In this document: positions 1 through 11,197 of the stretch, in pieces
Layout: each line of letters begins with the position of its first letter
Position numbering within the stretch: the stretch's first letter is position 1
Assembly: GCA_009363875.1 (NCBI GenBank)
Contig: CM018680.1
Location: 57,667,088-57,731,087 of the forward strand
DNA from: Mikania micrantha
Lineage: Eukaryota > Streptophyta > Magnoliopsida > Asterales > Asteraceae
Direction of reading: 5' to 3'
DNA: 64,000 nt
Notes under the pieces: generated by a model
The model's database searches: none
What the model saw: only the letters and a program-made list of their open reading frames with translations
Told to the model about the DNA's origin: nothing
Program-made: the position numbers and the translations under genes

Positions 1-253
1 TGTGGTTTAGATGTTTTAACTATTTCAACCTAAAATAGAATCTTATATCAATGAAACTTCTGTGGTTTAAAAACTAACGGTTTTAACCCCTAACCATAGT
101 TAGGTTTGAGGGTTAAAACCGTTAGAATATTCAAGTTTGGGGGCCAAAACCGTTAGTTGTTTAAACCACAGGAGCTGTAATGATAGAAGATTTTATTTTG
201 GGTTGAATCAGTTAAAATGCTTAAACTACAAGTGTCAAAACCGTAATTTACTC
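1..253. repeat. MITE E, copy 1 (truncated by window edge)
   Basis: This is the right-hand part of a 276-bp inverted-repeat MITE whose complete copy lies at 19366-19641. It ends in CAAAACCGTAATTTACTC, the inverse of the left terminus of the complete copy, and is followed by TATTTAGGA (254-262), the same 9-bp sequence that flanks the complete copy. A 9-bp target duplication is typical of Mutator-like MITEs. No coding potential is seen. The left terminus lies outside the window. Confidence 0.75.
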
Positions 254-593
254 TATTTAGGAGAAATAAAGGGAAAAAAAAATTAGAGATTTTAATATGT
301 GGGTAACTTTTGAATTTAATTTTTTATTTACCAATTACAGAAAAAAGAATATTTAAAAGAGATGGTAGTATATTTTTTTTAAATGAAGGGAACGAAATCA
401 ATTATTTTTAGAAAATTAACATTTCGACCCGAAAATTAACACTACTGACGAAAAAAAGAAGGGGGCGTCCCTTCATACCTTCGCCCCTGTATCTAAAGAA
501 AGAATATTTTTGTTTAGGAAAGAAGTTAAACCAAAGAATGTTACAATACTTAATGTATATAAAAGAAAACATGTTTTAACATCCCAATATCCT
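254..593. other. AT-rich spacer of the duplicated segment
   Basis: Non-coding sequence, near-identical to 19642-19987. It contains a stretch around 455-490 (GGGGGCGTCCC and neighbours) that resembles the degenerate ends of old plant DNA transposons. No gene is supported here. Confidence 0.5.
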
Positions 594-1020
594 CACTACA
601 CCATTTAGGGCCTATCCCGACAAAATTTTTACAACCTGTCCCGACGATTTTTCGTCTATATAGATTCATAACAATAGAGCATAAAGTCGTCAGTATAGTG
701 TTCGTCGGTACAAAGTAAGGCTATACCGACAACATGCCGTAGTGTGCCAACGACAAATAGTCGAAAGAAGTTTAAAATAAAAAAAATATCTGAAAAAACC
801 TACGCCAACGACTTTTAGTAGGTTTAGAGTGCCTTTTGAGAAGAAGTAACATGTGCCAACGATATGTCGTCGGGGCATGTTAAATTCATTGTTTTCAACT
901 TCTTTCTGTTTCAATCATCCGTTAATATTTCCAATTTAGCGTGTGCCAACTACATGTTGGTGGGACAAATCGGAAAAAAAAAGAGCGGAAGCTCTTCCCG
1001 GAGGGTAGAAAAAGCTTTGA
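594..1020 (+). mobile_element. CACTA transposon end with subterminal repeats, copy 1
   Basis: The segment starts with CACTACACCATTT, a CACTA (En/Spm) type terminus. It is followed by many short direct and inverted motifs built on CCAACGAC and GTCGTCGG (for example near 645-660, 690-760, 795-820, 855-880 and 940-960), as expected of subterminal transposase-binding repeats. The matching opposite terminus (GGTGTAGTG) is not visible before the TA-rich border at about 1020, so only one end is present. The ORFs on the minus strand here look like chance frames and are not called. Confidence 0.6.
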
Positions 1021-1033
1021 TAATATATATATA

Positions 1034-1453
1034 GGGCATGTATAAAATTGAAACCCATTTGAGTTGAGAAAGCCTTAGGAAACCCTATGTAAAAAAGCTT
1101 TTTAAAAAATTTTTTTTTATAGTTTTGTAACATTATTAGGTTCATTTTTGTATAAAACAAAAAACAAAAAAGCGCCGACCCAATGTTTTTTAAAAAAATA
1201 ATTTGTAAACGATGTAACATAGATGGAACCCTTCTTCCAGGTCTGTACAGCTATGTTACGTCTGTGTTATATCGTTTACAAATTATATATTTTTTTAAAA
1301 TTTTGTCGGCGTTTTTTTCATTTTTTTATAAAATTGACCCTAATGATGTTACAAAACTGTAAAAAAATAAAAAAAATTAGCTTTGTTTACATTGTTTTTT
1401 TCAAGGTTTCCAAAGTTTCCTTAACTAAGGGTGGTTTTCAAAATAATCATCCC
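1034..1453. mobile_element. Foldback MITE A, copy 1
   Basis: The two halves form a long imperfect inverted repeat. TTGTAAACGATGTAACATAG near 1203-1222 answers the segment around 1255-1283, and the TTTTGTAACATTATTAGG-type block near 1123 answers the block near 1340-1358. The arms are about 190 bp with a short central spacer. The element is bordered on both sides by TATATATA tracts rather than a unique target duplication. A second copy is at 20956-21370. Confidence 0.7.
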
Positions 1454-1647
1454 TTATATATATAGGGGCCGGTTATTGTACAAAGGAAATTAACGTGAGA
1501 AGCGTAGGAAGCCACCAGAATACGCCACGTGTAATCTGGGTAAGGGGTATAATGGTCTGTATAAAATCACGAACCATGTTATATATAATCACGGACCATC
1601 GTTAACATGCATAATCAAAGGACAAACTGAATAATCACGGACCAATG

Positions 1648-4600
1648 TGTCACACCCCGGGCCGGCGGGAACGGATCGGGTTTCCCCGTCGGGCGGAAGG
1701 TTCCCGGGGCGCGATATCTTGGAGTGATAATCAATTGATCAGATTGTTTACATAGCACATGAGATATAAATGAGAAATGCTAATCATGACATGAAATAGA
1801 ATTACAAAGTTAAATTACATTGTACATCATAATTTAACTAAGTAAATCTAATCAAAAAGAATCATTGAGTTTATATCTTGAACTGTACAAGATATACAAA
1901 AGTGATTCACTGTTTTGTCATATCAAAAGTATGCAGTCAAAAGTAAGCTAGGTCTTCTACAAGTCCACTAGCTTAACACTTGCACAATTGTATCTACACC
2001 TGTCCGTCACCTGAGAAAAAACATGCATTTAAACAAAGTCAACACTAGGTTGGTGAGTTCATAAGTAAGTAAATTGAAAACCATTGAATTGATCATGCAC
2101 ACATCCACAATGTCATACTTGTTACTTGTAATACTTGTTTCATCTGTACCACCCAATGGCCTTTCCTTAGTTATATGTACAAGTAATGTATTACCTGATC
2201 AAGTATGCTTATATATAGGGAATCCTGAAAGGGTCAAGCCCAGACGCTATCCCACCACATACTCAGTCAAGTTCCACACCACTTGCGATACAACTAAAGA
2301 TATCCATTTCCCCGCTTATTCATCTCGATTGATATGTATTCAGTTATTGTATTGATGATAGAATAATATATTGTATGGGGTTTAATTATCAAACCGAAGT
2401 ATTGATAACCCTCGATGTATTAAGGAATTTTAGATTAATATAATCCTGTCCTTGTATTATTCTATACTTGAGGTGGGTTAACTGATGATACTCTATTAAA
2501 TATTAAGAGTGTGAGTTAACCCCTTGCAACTTGTCCTTGAACCATAGTGCATAGAGCCTAAAAGGAATCCATTGAAATCCTCACGTAATCAGATTTCAAT
2601 GCATCCGATTTAACTCTACCACTTTGCATGTCTATTGTCCTCAACGAAATCTATTACTAGTAGTGTAACATGAGAGCAGATCACCTTCTCAACCTACTAG
2701 TCAATAGGGTTTTCGCTGGATTAATTACTTATCACTGTAGATTAATATCACCATGTGTCGCTTACCAGAACCTGACTTGAGGTCGCCCTGTCACCGGTCA
2801 TACGTTACCGGCCATTGAATTGTTACGATCAACATACTAGCCCTACAAGCTAGAGGTTTGTCAAACCTATGGTACCACTATGCTATCGTCGGTTTAGTCA
2901 CGTCAAACTAACTGGTCAGCGAATTAAAGGGACTTACATGATCAACTTGAAAAATTTGGCACATGATTGAAGTGATATAATGCAAACAGGTCAATAGTAA
3001 CTAATTGTAATTGTATTCACTTGTACTCTTGTTCTCATTGTCATATGTTCTCCGTGATATTAACAAATTTAAATAAGAACTAGTCTTATTAGATTATGCT
3101 AATTAATTGAGTGAATGATGTTGTTATCATGAAATTATGTTATCATGATTATCATTCCATGCTACTTGTTCTTCTTGTAATATGTGTTGAGTTATAAGGT
3201 TAAGTATTATAAGATCTAGTCTTATTACACTTATTTAACTCTTGTATTGAATGATGTAGTAAAGATATATTATCTTTATATCATTCTTGTGTTTTGCTCT
3301 TGTAATCATGTCATCATGTTTCCTTGTAATTGTTACAATGTCATTTCTTGTAAGAATAACTAAGTGTTGTAAGAGTTAACTTACTACTAAGTTATTCTAT
3401 TGTATCGATGAGTTATGATATTAAAAATATCATCATCATCTTATCTTTCCTGTATTCTTGAATTCAAACAAGCATGCATACAATGATTTATGATAATAAG
3501 CAATTTAATATCAAATAATCAAAGTATTAACAATATATAAGCAAAACTTTTAAATAAATAAAAGTATAGCATGTTTTCTCAGCCCCGAGAGTTTAAAATC
3601 AGTAAAGATTAAAGAAAAGGGGCATATGAACTCACCTTGTAGTGATTGTGTTTGACTTAGCTTAACTGAAAGAATACACGCGCTCCGAGTTGTAATTGAG
3701 TTTGTTTTCACGATCCTGTATTGATTTCATGATATTAACTTGTAAATATAAATCGTAAATGATGGGTGTGTGTGTGTTCGCTCTTATGTTTGTGTTAGCC
3801 TTAAGATTGGCCCACACGTGCAGGTCTCGGTCATCCTTCGGCCTCGATTCGATTGTTATATCATGTACTAACTCTTGCCCATTTTAAGTTAGTATTAATA
3901 CATCGTGTTACTTGTTTTATGTATAGCTCCTCATAATCTCATGATGGGTTGTAACCAATTGATCTTGATTAGTTTCTAAATATAAGTTATACATGAGAAT
4001 TAGAATCATTGCCCAATTTTATCATTACCTTTGTAGTATCAACTAAACCACCCCATACCTTTTTAACTTTGAAACTGATTAGTGTTCTTGTTTTACATTT
4101 CGAATTAGATGGCCGAATTAGTTGTGCTGTGTCCGAATGGTTATATGGCCAAATGAAGGTCATCGGGCCTTCTTGCTTGCTATTGGGCCAGGAAATTGTG
4201 TGTGTGGGCCAATGGATTCACATGGTCTTGTCATTTCATTGGGCCGAATAACCCACTGGCTAATTTATGGAGCTGCAACAGGCCTTGGGCCAAAATCAGG
4301 GAATGGGCCACTTGACTTGATCAAGGAAATCTGTTGGGCTTCATATTTAGTATTGGGCCAGTCCCTTGGCCGGTTGGATCTCAAATGAGTCGGCCGAACA
4401 AGAAATGAGTGGTGAATTCAGCACTTAGGCTGTAGGGTTTTAGCAAATGAATGATGGTTCGAATAACTCAGTCGACCAAAGAAGGAGGGGGCTGGTCGAA
4501 AGAGAGGTCTGATATGCCGAATGGGTCTTGGTTCGACTGGCTAGTGAGAGGGGTCATTCGCGAGTTGGTTCTGTCGAATGGCTGCTGAGTGGCGAGTGAG

Positions 4601-5972
4601 TATCATGGTGGCCGAATGATGGAGGCTCGAATGAGAGATGGCCGATTGTGTAATCCCGACTGAAGATGGCGAATGGGCTTTGACCAGCGAATGAGGAAAG
4701 TCGAATGGAAGGTTGCCGAAGGGAGGGGCCATTCGACCTTGGCTCCTTCGGCCATAGGCCATTCGGCCTAGTGGCTCAGCCGTTCGCCTAGGGTTTCGGA
4801 CCAGTGGGTAGTCGAACTAGGTGGTGGTGTTCCATGGTGTTAGTACTCAAGAGCTAGGTTTCGAGAGGTGAGGGTCTACAAGAACTCAGTCTAGAACCGG
4901 TTTAGTGTTTAGGTTGAACAAAAGGTGTAAAAACCCTAAACTTCGTGACAATAACAGCTCGTTTACCTTGGATCCAACGGGTTTCACTTCAGATCCGTTG
5001 TACTTTCGGATAGTAGAGGTTGAGAGCTTCAAGTAGGTTCAAGAATGGATGAATTTGGTGAAGAAATGAGAAAGTTATGAAGGTTTGAAGGTGTAAAAAT
5101 GGTGGGTTTTTTCTAAACCGGGAATTTGGGTGTGAGGGAGGAAGAAGATGAGAAATAATGAGGAAAATGATCTCATTTAGTGTATTTATACCCCGAGCGT
5201 GTTCGGGTTCGTTTTCGTTGCTCGGTTCGCACTTCGTTACGTTTCCGGAAAATTACGCGTAATTTAAATGGTTTTAAATAAAAGAATTTAATTTAATTAA
5301 TTTGATGAGTTTCAAAATTGTAAAATGTTATTTATTTGATTCTATTCAATTATTTTCGATCGTGACGAGTTTTCGTTTTCGTTTCGTCAGATCGCGTCAC
5401 CTTCGCGCGTAATTCGTTCGAATCGTCACCCGAACGAATACGACGATGGTTTTGCTTTCTGACTTTTGTTTTCTACTTTTCAGTCATTATTTCAGAACTC
5501 TGAACTCACAGATATGCTTGTGTGAATCGTCACTCACGCAAACACGCTGTCAGTTCGTTATTCTGAAATAACACTGCATTTATGTTTAAATTGTGTTTCC
5601 TCACTGTCGGACTCAACTAAACATCCTGTTTTCATATTGTTATTGTACTGACTTGTCGGCCATCTGATTCCTGTCATCTGTGGACATCAGATCGCAACCG
5701 ATATGTTTTCGTTGTTCACTTGTAAACTGTTGTTTCCTGTGATTCGTTGTGTTAACTGTACTTAAGTTTTCACTTAAATACACACAACTATTGTTTCAAA
5801 TGTATGTTGTACTTACTGTATTTGAGTTTACACAAAAATACGTACAACTGTGTATTGTATTTTGAATTATGATAACACATTCACTGTTCATGTACTTGTA
5901 TATACACATAGTATAAAGTGAGAGTACACGTACCGTACGGACTTGCCGGACGATCTGGTACTTGATGTTACA
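1648..5972 (-). repeat. Element 1, 3' LTR (4325 bp)
   Basis: Starts TGTCACACCCCGG and ends GATGTTACA on the plus strand; on the element strand it reads TGTAACATC...GGTGTGACA. It is the near-identical partner of 10835-15150. It contains the TATA-like site at 5183-5190, a tract rich in spaced CGAATG motifs (about 4380-4800), the candidate leader intron (3635 down to 2011) and the structured module at 2194-2272. Confidence 0.95.
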
Positions 5973-6008
5973 GTCTCCCCTTGTTAAAGAAATTTCGTCC
6001 CGAAATTT
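5973..6008 (-). other. Element 1 polypurine tract and adjoining palindrome
   Basis: On the minus strand AAGGGGAGAC lies directly against the 3' LTR and is the expected plus-strand primer. Just upstream is a perfect inverted repeat, AAATTTCG-GGA-CGAAATTT (5990-6008). The same pairing sits beside the polypurine tract in elements 2 and 3. Confidence 0.85.
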
Positions 6009-6026
6009 AAGCATCAAAGTCGGGCT

Positions 6027-8300
6027 CTAATTCTCGAACAGGTGGGGATACTTTGCTTTCATGTTGTCCTCGCGTTCCCAGGTAAACTCTGGTCCACGCT
6101 TGGAGTTCCATCGAACCTTTACAATAGGGATACGGCTTCGTTTCAGTCTCTTGACTTCACGTTCCATAATCTCCACAGGTTCTTCAATGAAGTGTAATTG
6201 CTCGTCTATTTGTATCTCTTCCAACGGTATGACTAATGTTTCATCTGCTAGACACCTCTTGAGATTTGATACATGAAACACATCGTGTACTCCACTGAGT
6301 TCATCAGGGAGTCTGAGTCTGTATGCCACAGGACCTATGCGTTGAGTAATCTCAAACGGTCCGACATACCGAGGTGCTAGCTTGCCTTTAGCCCCAAACC
6401 GAACTACGCCTTTCCATGGGGACACTTTCAACATAACCCGGTCACCCACATCAAATTCCAAAGGCTTGCGTCGTTTGTCTGCGTAACTCTTTTGGCGGCT
6501 ACGTGTTGCTTGTAATCGTTGTTGTATCTGGGCAATCTTATCAGTAGTTTCTTGAATAAGCTCAGGCCCAGTGATTCTGTTGTCTCCCACTTCGGTCCAA
6601 CAAATTGGAGACCGACATTTTCTACCATAGAGTGCTTCAAAAGGAGCACATCCAATGCTGCTGTGGTAGCTATTGTTGTAGGAGAACTCAATGAGTGGTA
6701 AATGTGTGTCCCAACTTCCACCGAAGTCTAGGATGCATGTTCTCAACATATCCTCTAGGGTTTGAATGGTGCGCTCGCTTTGTCCATCCGTTTGTGGATG
6801 ATAAGCAGTGCTCAAGTTAACACTTGTCCCTAAGGATTGTTGCAATGATTGCCAGAACCGCGAAGTAAATCGACTGTCCCGGTCGGAAATAATAGACAAT
6901 GGCACCCCGTGCCTCACTACTATTTCATCAATGTATAGTCTTGCAAGTTTCTCCATCTTGTACGTCTCTCTGATCGGCAAGAAGTGTGCGGACTTGGTCA
7001 ATCGATCAATGATGACCCAAATAGAATCGTATCCGCTGGAAGTGCGGGGTAGCTTGGTAATGAAATCCATAGCTATTTGTTCCCACTTCCATTGTGGTAT
7101 CTCCGGTTGTTCCAGCAAACCCGAAGGTTTCTGGTGTTCTGCTTTGACTTTGGCACATGTGATGCATTTGCCAACATAAGTGGCAACATCTTTCCTCATA
7201 CCCGGCCACCAATAAAATGACTTAAGATCTTGATACATTTTATCGGCACCAGGATGAACTGAGTAACGTGTCTTGTGTGCCTCGTCAAGTATGAGTGTCC
7301 GAAGTTCATCTACTGCTGGAATCCAAACACGATCCAGAAAATAGATAACTCCATCTTGTTTTGTCTTGAAATGTTTCTCGGCTCCACAATCGAGCTCGCG
7401 TTTCAGATTGTCTCTTGCCACGGCCTCTTGTTGTGCTTGTAAAATATGATCTCTCAAACTTGTTTGCACAGTCATTCCCATGGCGCGAACGCGTAAGGGT
7501 TTGACTCTTTCCTTCCGGCTCAAAGCATCTGCAACAACATTTGCTTTGCCCGGATGGTATTTGATCACACAATCGTAATCGTTCAGGAGCTCAACCCAAC
7601 GTCTCTGTCTCATGTTAAGCTCCTTCTGATCAAATATGTGCTGTAAACTCTTGTGATCTGTGAAGATAGTGCACTTAGTACCATAAAGGTAGTGTCTCCA
7701 AATCTTTAATGCAAATACAACAGCTCCCAGTTCAAGATCGTGTGTCGTGTAATTCTTCTCGTGTATCTTCAGCTGTCGTGAGGCATAAGCAATGACTTTG
7801 TCTCGTTGCATCAAAACACATCCGAGTCCCTGATGGGAAGCATCACAATAAACTACAAAGTCATCATTGCCTTCTGGGAGTGTTAAGATTGGAGCATTGC
7901 ACAATCTTTGTTTCAATGTCTGGAATGCCTCTTCTTGTTTCTGAGTCCACACAAAAGGTTCAGACTTCTGTGTGAGCTTGGTGAGAGGTAAAGCTATCTT
8001 AGAGAAATTCGAAATGAATCTCCTGTAATAACCTGCCAATCCCAAGAATGATCGAATCTCTGTTGGTGTTGTAGGCACATCCCAGTTCTTGATTGCTTCA
8101 ATCTTGGCAGGATCCACGTGAATACCATTACTGTTAATCACGTGACCCAAGAACTGAACTTCACTTAGCCAAAATTCGCACTTGGAGAATTTGGCATAGA
8201 GTCGTTCTTCTTTCAGAAGCTCCAAAACTGTCTTGAGGTGTTGCTCATGTTCCTTCTTGTTCTTTGAATAAATCAGTATATCATCAATAAAGACGATCAC
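6027..8300 (-). CDS. Element 1 pol, distal part: RT C-terminus, RNase H, integrase, chromodomain
   Basis: 757 codons in the same frame as the upstream gag-RT frame, separated from it only by one TAG codon. Residues 4-7 are the RT active-site motif FIDD. RNase H acidic residues are seen at D153, E190, D215 and D258. The integrase zinc finger is H342-H349-C379-C382, and its DDE triad is D412, D473 and E509 with 35-residue spacing between the last two. The GPF motif is at 647-649. The last 50 residues (about 705-755, with VKVRWNSKRGPEFTWERED) form a chromodomain, which in this family targets integration to marked chromatin. All catalytic residues are present. The first Met is only the first one after the stop, not a natural start; on its own this piece lacks most of RT. 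Classification is certain; expression is unknown. Confidence 0.93.
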   Translation of the reverse strand: MIVFIDDILIYSKNKKEHEQHLKTVLELLKEERLYAKFSKCEFWLSEVQFLGHVINSNGIHVDPAKIEAIKNWDVPTTPTEIRSFLGLAGYYRRFISNFSKIALPLTKLTQKSEPFVWTQKQEEAFQTLKQRLCNAPILTLPEGNDDFVVYCDASHQGLGCVLMQRDKVIAYASRQLKIHEKNYTTHDLELGAVVFALKIWRHYLYGTKCTIFTDHKSLQHIFDQKELNMRQRRWVELLNDYDCVIKYHPGKANVVADALSRKERVKPLRVRAMGMTVQTSLRDHILQAQQEAVARDNLKRELDCGAEKHFKTKQDGVIYFLDRVWIPAVDELRTLILDEAHKTRYSVHPGADKMYQDLKSFYWWPGMRKDVATYVGKCITCAKVKAEHQKPSGLLEQPEIPQWKWEQIAMDFITKLPRTSSGYDSIWVIIDRLTKSAHFLPIRETYKMEKLARLYIDEIVVRHGVPLSIISDRDSRFTSRFWQSLQQSLGTSVNLSTAYHPQTDGQSERTIQTLEDMLRTCILDFGGSWDTHLPLIEFSYNNSYHSSIGCAPFEALYGRKCRSPICWTEVGDNRITGPELIQETTDKIAQIQQRLQATRSRQKSYADKRRKPLEFDVGDRVMLKVSPWKGVVRFGAKGKLAPRYVGPFEITQRIGPVAYRLRLPDELSGVHDVFHVSNLKRCLADETLVIPLEEIQIDEQLHFIEEPVEIMEREVKRLKRSRIPIVKVRWNSKRGPEFTWEREDNMKAKYPHLFEN

Positions 8301-8303
8301 AAA

Positions 8304-10667
8304 CTAATCTAGATACGGCTTGCACACCCGGTTCATTAAGTCCATGAACACAGCCGGTGCGTTCGTCAATCCGAATGGCATCACCATAAATTCGTAATGA
8401 CCATATCGAGTACGAAAAGCCGTCTTGGGTATGTCTTCCTCTTGTATCCGGAGCTGATGATAACCTGATCTCAGGTCTATCTTGGAAAAGTACTGTGCTC
8501 CCTGTAACTGATCGAACAAATCATCAATCCTCGGCAACGGGTACCGATTCTTGATGGTGAGTTTGTTGAGTTCTCGATAATCGATGCACATTCTGAAAGT
8601 TCCATCCTTCTTCTTTACAAAAAGAACCGGAGCTCCCCACGGGGAAAAGCTCGGTCGGATGAATCCTTTATCGAGAAGTTCTTGCAACTGGTTGGACAGT
8701 TCTTGCATCTCTGATGGTGCGAGTCTGTAGGGAGACTTGGCTACAGGAGTTGCTCCCGGAATCAAATCGATGCGGAACTGCACCGCTCTCTCGGGTGGCA
8801 GTCCCGGTAAGTCATCCGGAAACACTTCTGTAAAATCTCTCACAATTTGTACATCTTGAATCTTGATTGCTTTCTTGTCTTTCTGAATCACATGGGCTAG
8901 AAATGCAACACATTGTTTCCGTAAGCACTTGCGAGCTTTCATGCATGATATGATCTTGACACTTCGTTTTGCTTGATCTCCACGAACTTCCAAAACCTCG
9001 TGGTTTCCCACTGGAATACGTAGTAACTTCTCGGAACAGATGAACTCAACTCTGTTAAGAGATAGCCAATCCATTCCGATAATGATGTCGAAACTGCCCA
9101 ACTCCATCGGTATCAAATCGATGGAAAATGTGTGATCACCAAGTGTTAGTAGGCAATTCCTAAATACTGTGTCAACTGTAATCTGTTTGCCATTAGCTAT
9201 CTCAATAGTATAAGGGGAGTCTAATGATTCCTCCACATGATTAAGATGGCTAGCAAAATCGGATGAGATAAAACTCTGATCCGCACCAGTATCAAATAAT
9301 ATAGAGGCATAGAAATCAGATAGAAGAAATGTACCCGTAATGACGTTCGGGTCTTGTCTAGCTGCAGCAGCTCCTATTTGAAAGGCTCGTCCCCTTGGTG
9401 CTTGAGCCCTTTGTTGATTTCTCTTGGGGCAATCCCTAGAGAAGTGACCAGGTTCACCACAGTTGTAGCAAGACCTGCGATCAGTAGCAGCAGCAGTAGT
9501 GGCTGCATTGTTGTTTCTGTTTGGAGCTCCCGTGCTCCTGCAGCGGTTTGCCCAATGGCCAAACTTTCCACAGTTTGTGCATTGCATGCACTGAGAGTTT
9601 GGCGCGTGATGATACTGACAAGTGTTGCACAAAGGTGCAGTGCCAGTGTAGGGCTTCCTGACTTGTAGTGGTGGTGGCTGATTAAGCATTGGGGCCTGAG
9701 TAGTGGCAGCAAAGTTCCTTGCCACTTTTTGTTTCTTAGCCGGACGTTTATCCGACTTCTTGAAAGTTCCAGCTTTGGATGTTTCAGCCTCATCCTTCAA
9801 AACTCCCGACTTTACCATCACCTTGGTAAGTTTAGCTGAGAGGGAGATAGCAGCCTCCAAAGTAGCAGGATAAGCAGCCAACACTATACTTTGGATGCAA
9901 GAAGGTAATCCCGCCACATAACGGTCAATCAGCTTTTCCAATGTTGGTACCATTTCTGGCACCAGAGCTACCAACTCATGATAGCGAGTGGTGAAGGTCA
10001 TATGATCAGCTCCCTTCATTACATGGTTCGAGAGTTCCGTTTCCAGCAGTTGCAGTTCGTGTTTCGGACAGAACTCGTTCCTCAGAAGAAGCTTAAATTC
10101 TGCCCATGGCATCGCCATTGCTTCATCTCTTCCTTTTGCTCGAATCTGAGCATTCCACCATGTAAGTGCTCGCTTGCTGAATGAACCAGCTGCATAGCGA
10201 ACTTTATGGTGTTCTGGACAGTTGCTAATGTCCAGAGTATTCTCCATCTTTTCTAGCCATTGGATCAGTCCCACAGCCCCTTCAACTCCGGTGAAACTTG
10301 GAGGTTTGCATCCTACAAAAGACTTGTAGGAGTAGTCCGAAGTATGACTAGTGTTTCCACTAGCCTCTCCTGTAGTATGGCCCGAATTGTTGCCGTGGCC
10401 TTGAATTTGGTTTATCATCTCTGGGATGACATCTTTCAGCTGACTTGTCAGTTGAGTACTCAGCAGGGTTGCCAAAGCGATAGTAGCAGGATCTATCATC
10501 TGAACATTGCTTGAGCCTGGTGGTGGAGAGTGTGGGGGAGGAGGAGGAGGAGGTGGTGGTGGTGAATGTGGAGGAGAGTCAGCTGGTGATGGAGTCGATG
10601 AATGCGGAGCTGAACCTTGAGTCAACGGTAATAGAGGTGGTTGTCTTCGCGGCGGCATTCTGATCAT
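8304..10667 (-). CDS. Element 1 gag, protease and N-terminal reverse transcriptase
   Basis: 787 codons ending at TAG (8306-8304). The probable start is the internal ATG at 10658, giving MPPRRQPP, because the same start is used in elements 2 and 3. There is a proline-rich stretch at about 32-50, a capsid-like region at about 115-290 (with RALTWWN), and two CCHC knuckles at C363-C366-H371-C376 and C400-C403-H408-C413. The aspartic protease motif DTGA is at 459-462. RT follows from about 630 and includes the first catalytic Asp in KIDLRSGY (D731). The stop falls where related copies have Gln or Lys, just before the FIDD motif. Gag, protease and polymerase share one frame, as is usual in chromoviruses. 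Confidence 0.93.
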   Translation of the reverse strand: MIRMPPRRQPPLLPLTQGSAPHSSTPSPADSPPHSPPPPPPPPPPHSPPPGSSNVQMIDPATIALATLLSTQLTSQLKDVIPEMINQIQGHGNNSGHTTGEASGNTSHTSDYSYKSFVGCKPPSFTGVEGAVGLIQWLEKMENTLDISNCPEHHKVRYAAGSFSKRALTWWNAQIRAKGRDEAMAMPWAEFKLLLRNEFCPKHELQLLETELSNHVMKGADHMTFTTRYHELVALVPEMVPTLEKLIDRYVAGLPSCIQSIVLAAYPATLEAAISLSAKLTKVMVKSGVLKDEAETSKAGTFKKSDKRPAKKQKVARNFAATTQAPMLNQPPPLQVRKPYTGTAPLCNTCQYHHAPNSQCMQCTNCGKFGHWANRCRSTGAPNRNNNAATTAAATDRRSCYNCGEPGHFSRDCPKRNQQRAQAPRGRAFQIGAAAARQDPNVITGTFLLSDFYASILFDTGADQSFISSDFASHLNHVEESLDSPYTIEIANGKQITVDTVFRNCLLTLGDHTFSIDLIPMELGSFDIIIGMDWLSLNRVEFICSEKLLRIPVGNHEVLEVRGDQAKRSVKIISCMKARKCLRKQCVAFLAHVIQKDKKAIKIQDVQIVRDFTEVFPDDLPGLPPERAVQFRIDLIPGATPVAKSPYRLAPSEMQELSNQLQELLDKGFIRPSFSPWGAPVLFVKKKDGTFRMCIDYRELNKLTIKNRYPLPRIDDLFDQLQGAQYFSKIDLRSGYHQLRIQEEDIPKTAFRTRYGHYEFMVMPFGLTNAPAVFMDLMNRVCKPYLD

Positions 10668-10818
10668 AACCGAAAAGAAATCGGTTAGTGCAGTGATCAG
10701 AAGCAGAAGACATTATGCAAATAGAATCCTATATCATAAGAACTCTACATGAGGGTCCCTAGGTTATAGTCTAGGCCAAACCATTTAAGTAATATGACCT
10801 ATATTTCTCTATAACCAT

Positions 10819-10831
10819 GGCTCTGATACCA
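10819..10831 (-). other. Element 1 primer-binding site (initiator Met tRNA)
   Basis: On the minus strand TGGTATCAGAGCC begins three bases after the 5' LTR end. This is the usual plant initiator-Met primer site, and identical sites occur in elements 2 and 3. Confidence 0.9.
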
Positions 10832-11197
10832 ATCTGTCACACCCCGGGCCGGCGGGAACGGATCGGGTTTCCCCGTCGGGCGGAAGGTTCCCGGGGCGCG
10901 ATATCTTGGAGTGATAATCAATTGATCAGATTGTTTACATAGCACATGAGATATAAATGAGAAATGCTAATCATGACATGAAATAGAATTACAAAGTTAA
11001 ATTACATTGTACATCATAATTTAACTAAGTAAATCTAATCAAAAAGAATCATTGAGTTTATATCTTGAACTGTACAAGATATACAAAAGTGATTCACTGT
11101 TTTGTCATATCAAAAGTATGCAGTCAAAAGTAAGCTAGGTCTTCTACAAGTCCACTAGCTTAACACTTGCACAATTGTATCTACACCTGTCCGTCAC

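Noticed and set aside
2074..2355. 93-codon ORF repeated identically at 11260-11541
   Set aside because: The identity comes from its location in the two LTRs of element 1, on the strand opposite to the element; it overlaps the structured module.
6061..10514. Plus-strand and secondary-frame ORFs across element 1 gag-pol
   Set aside because: They are shadows of the minus-strand gag-pol frame and share no known motif.
10819..10831. TGGTATCAGAGCC as a possible tRNA gene fragment
   Set aside because: Its position three bases from the LTR end and recurrence in all three elements show a primer-binding site; no cloverleaf surrounds it.
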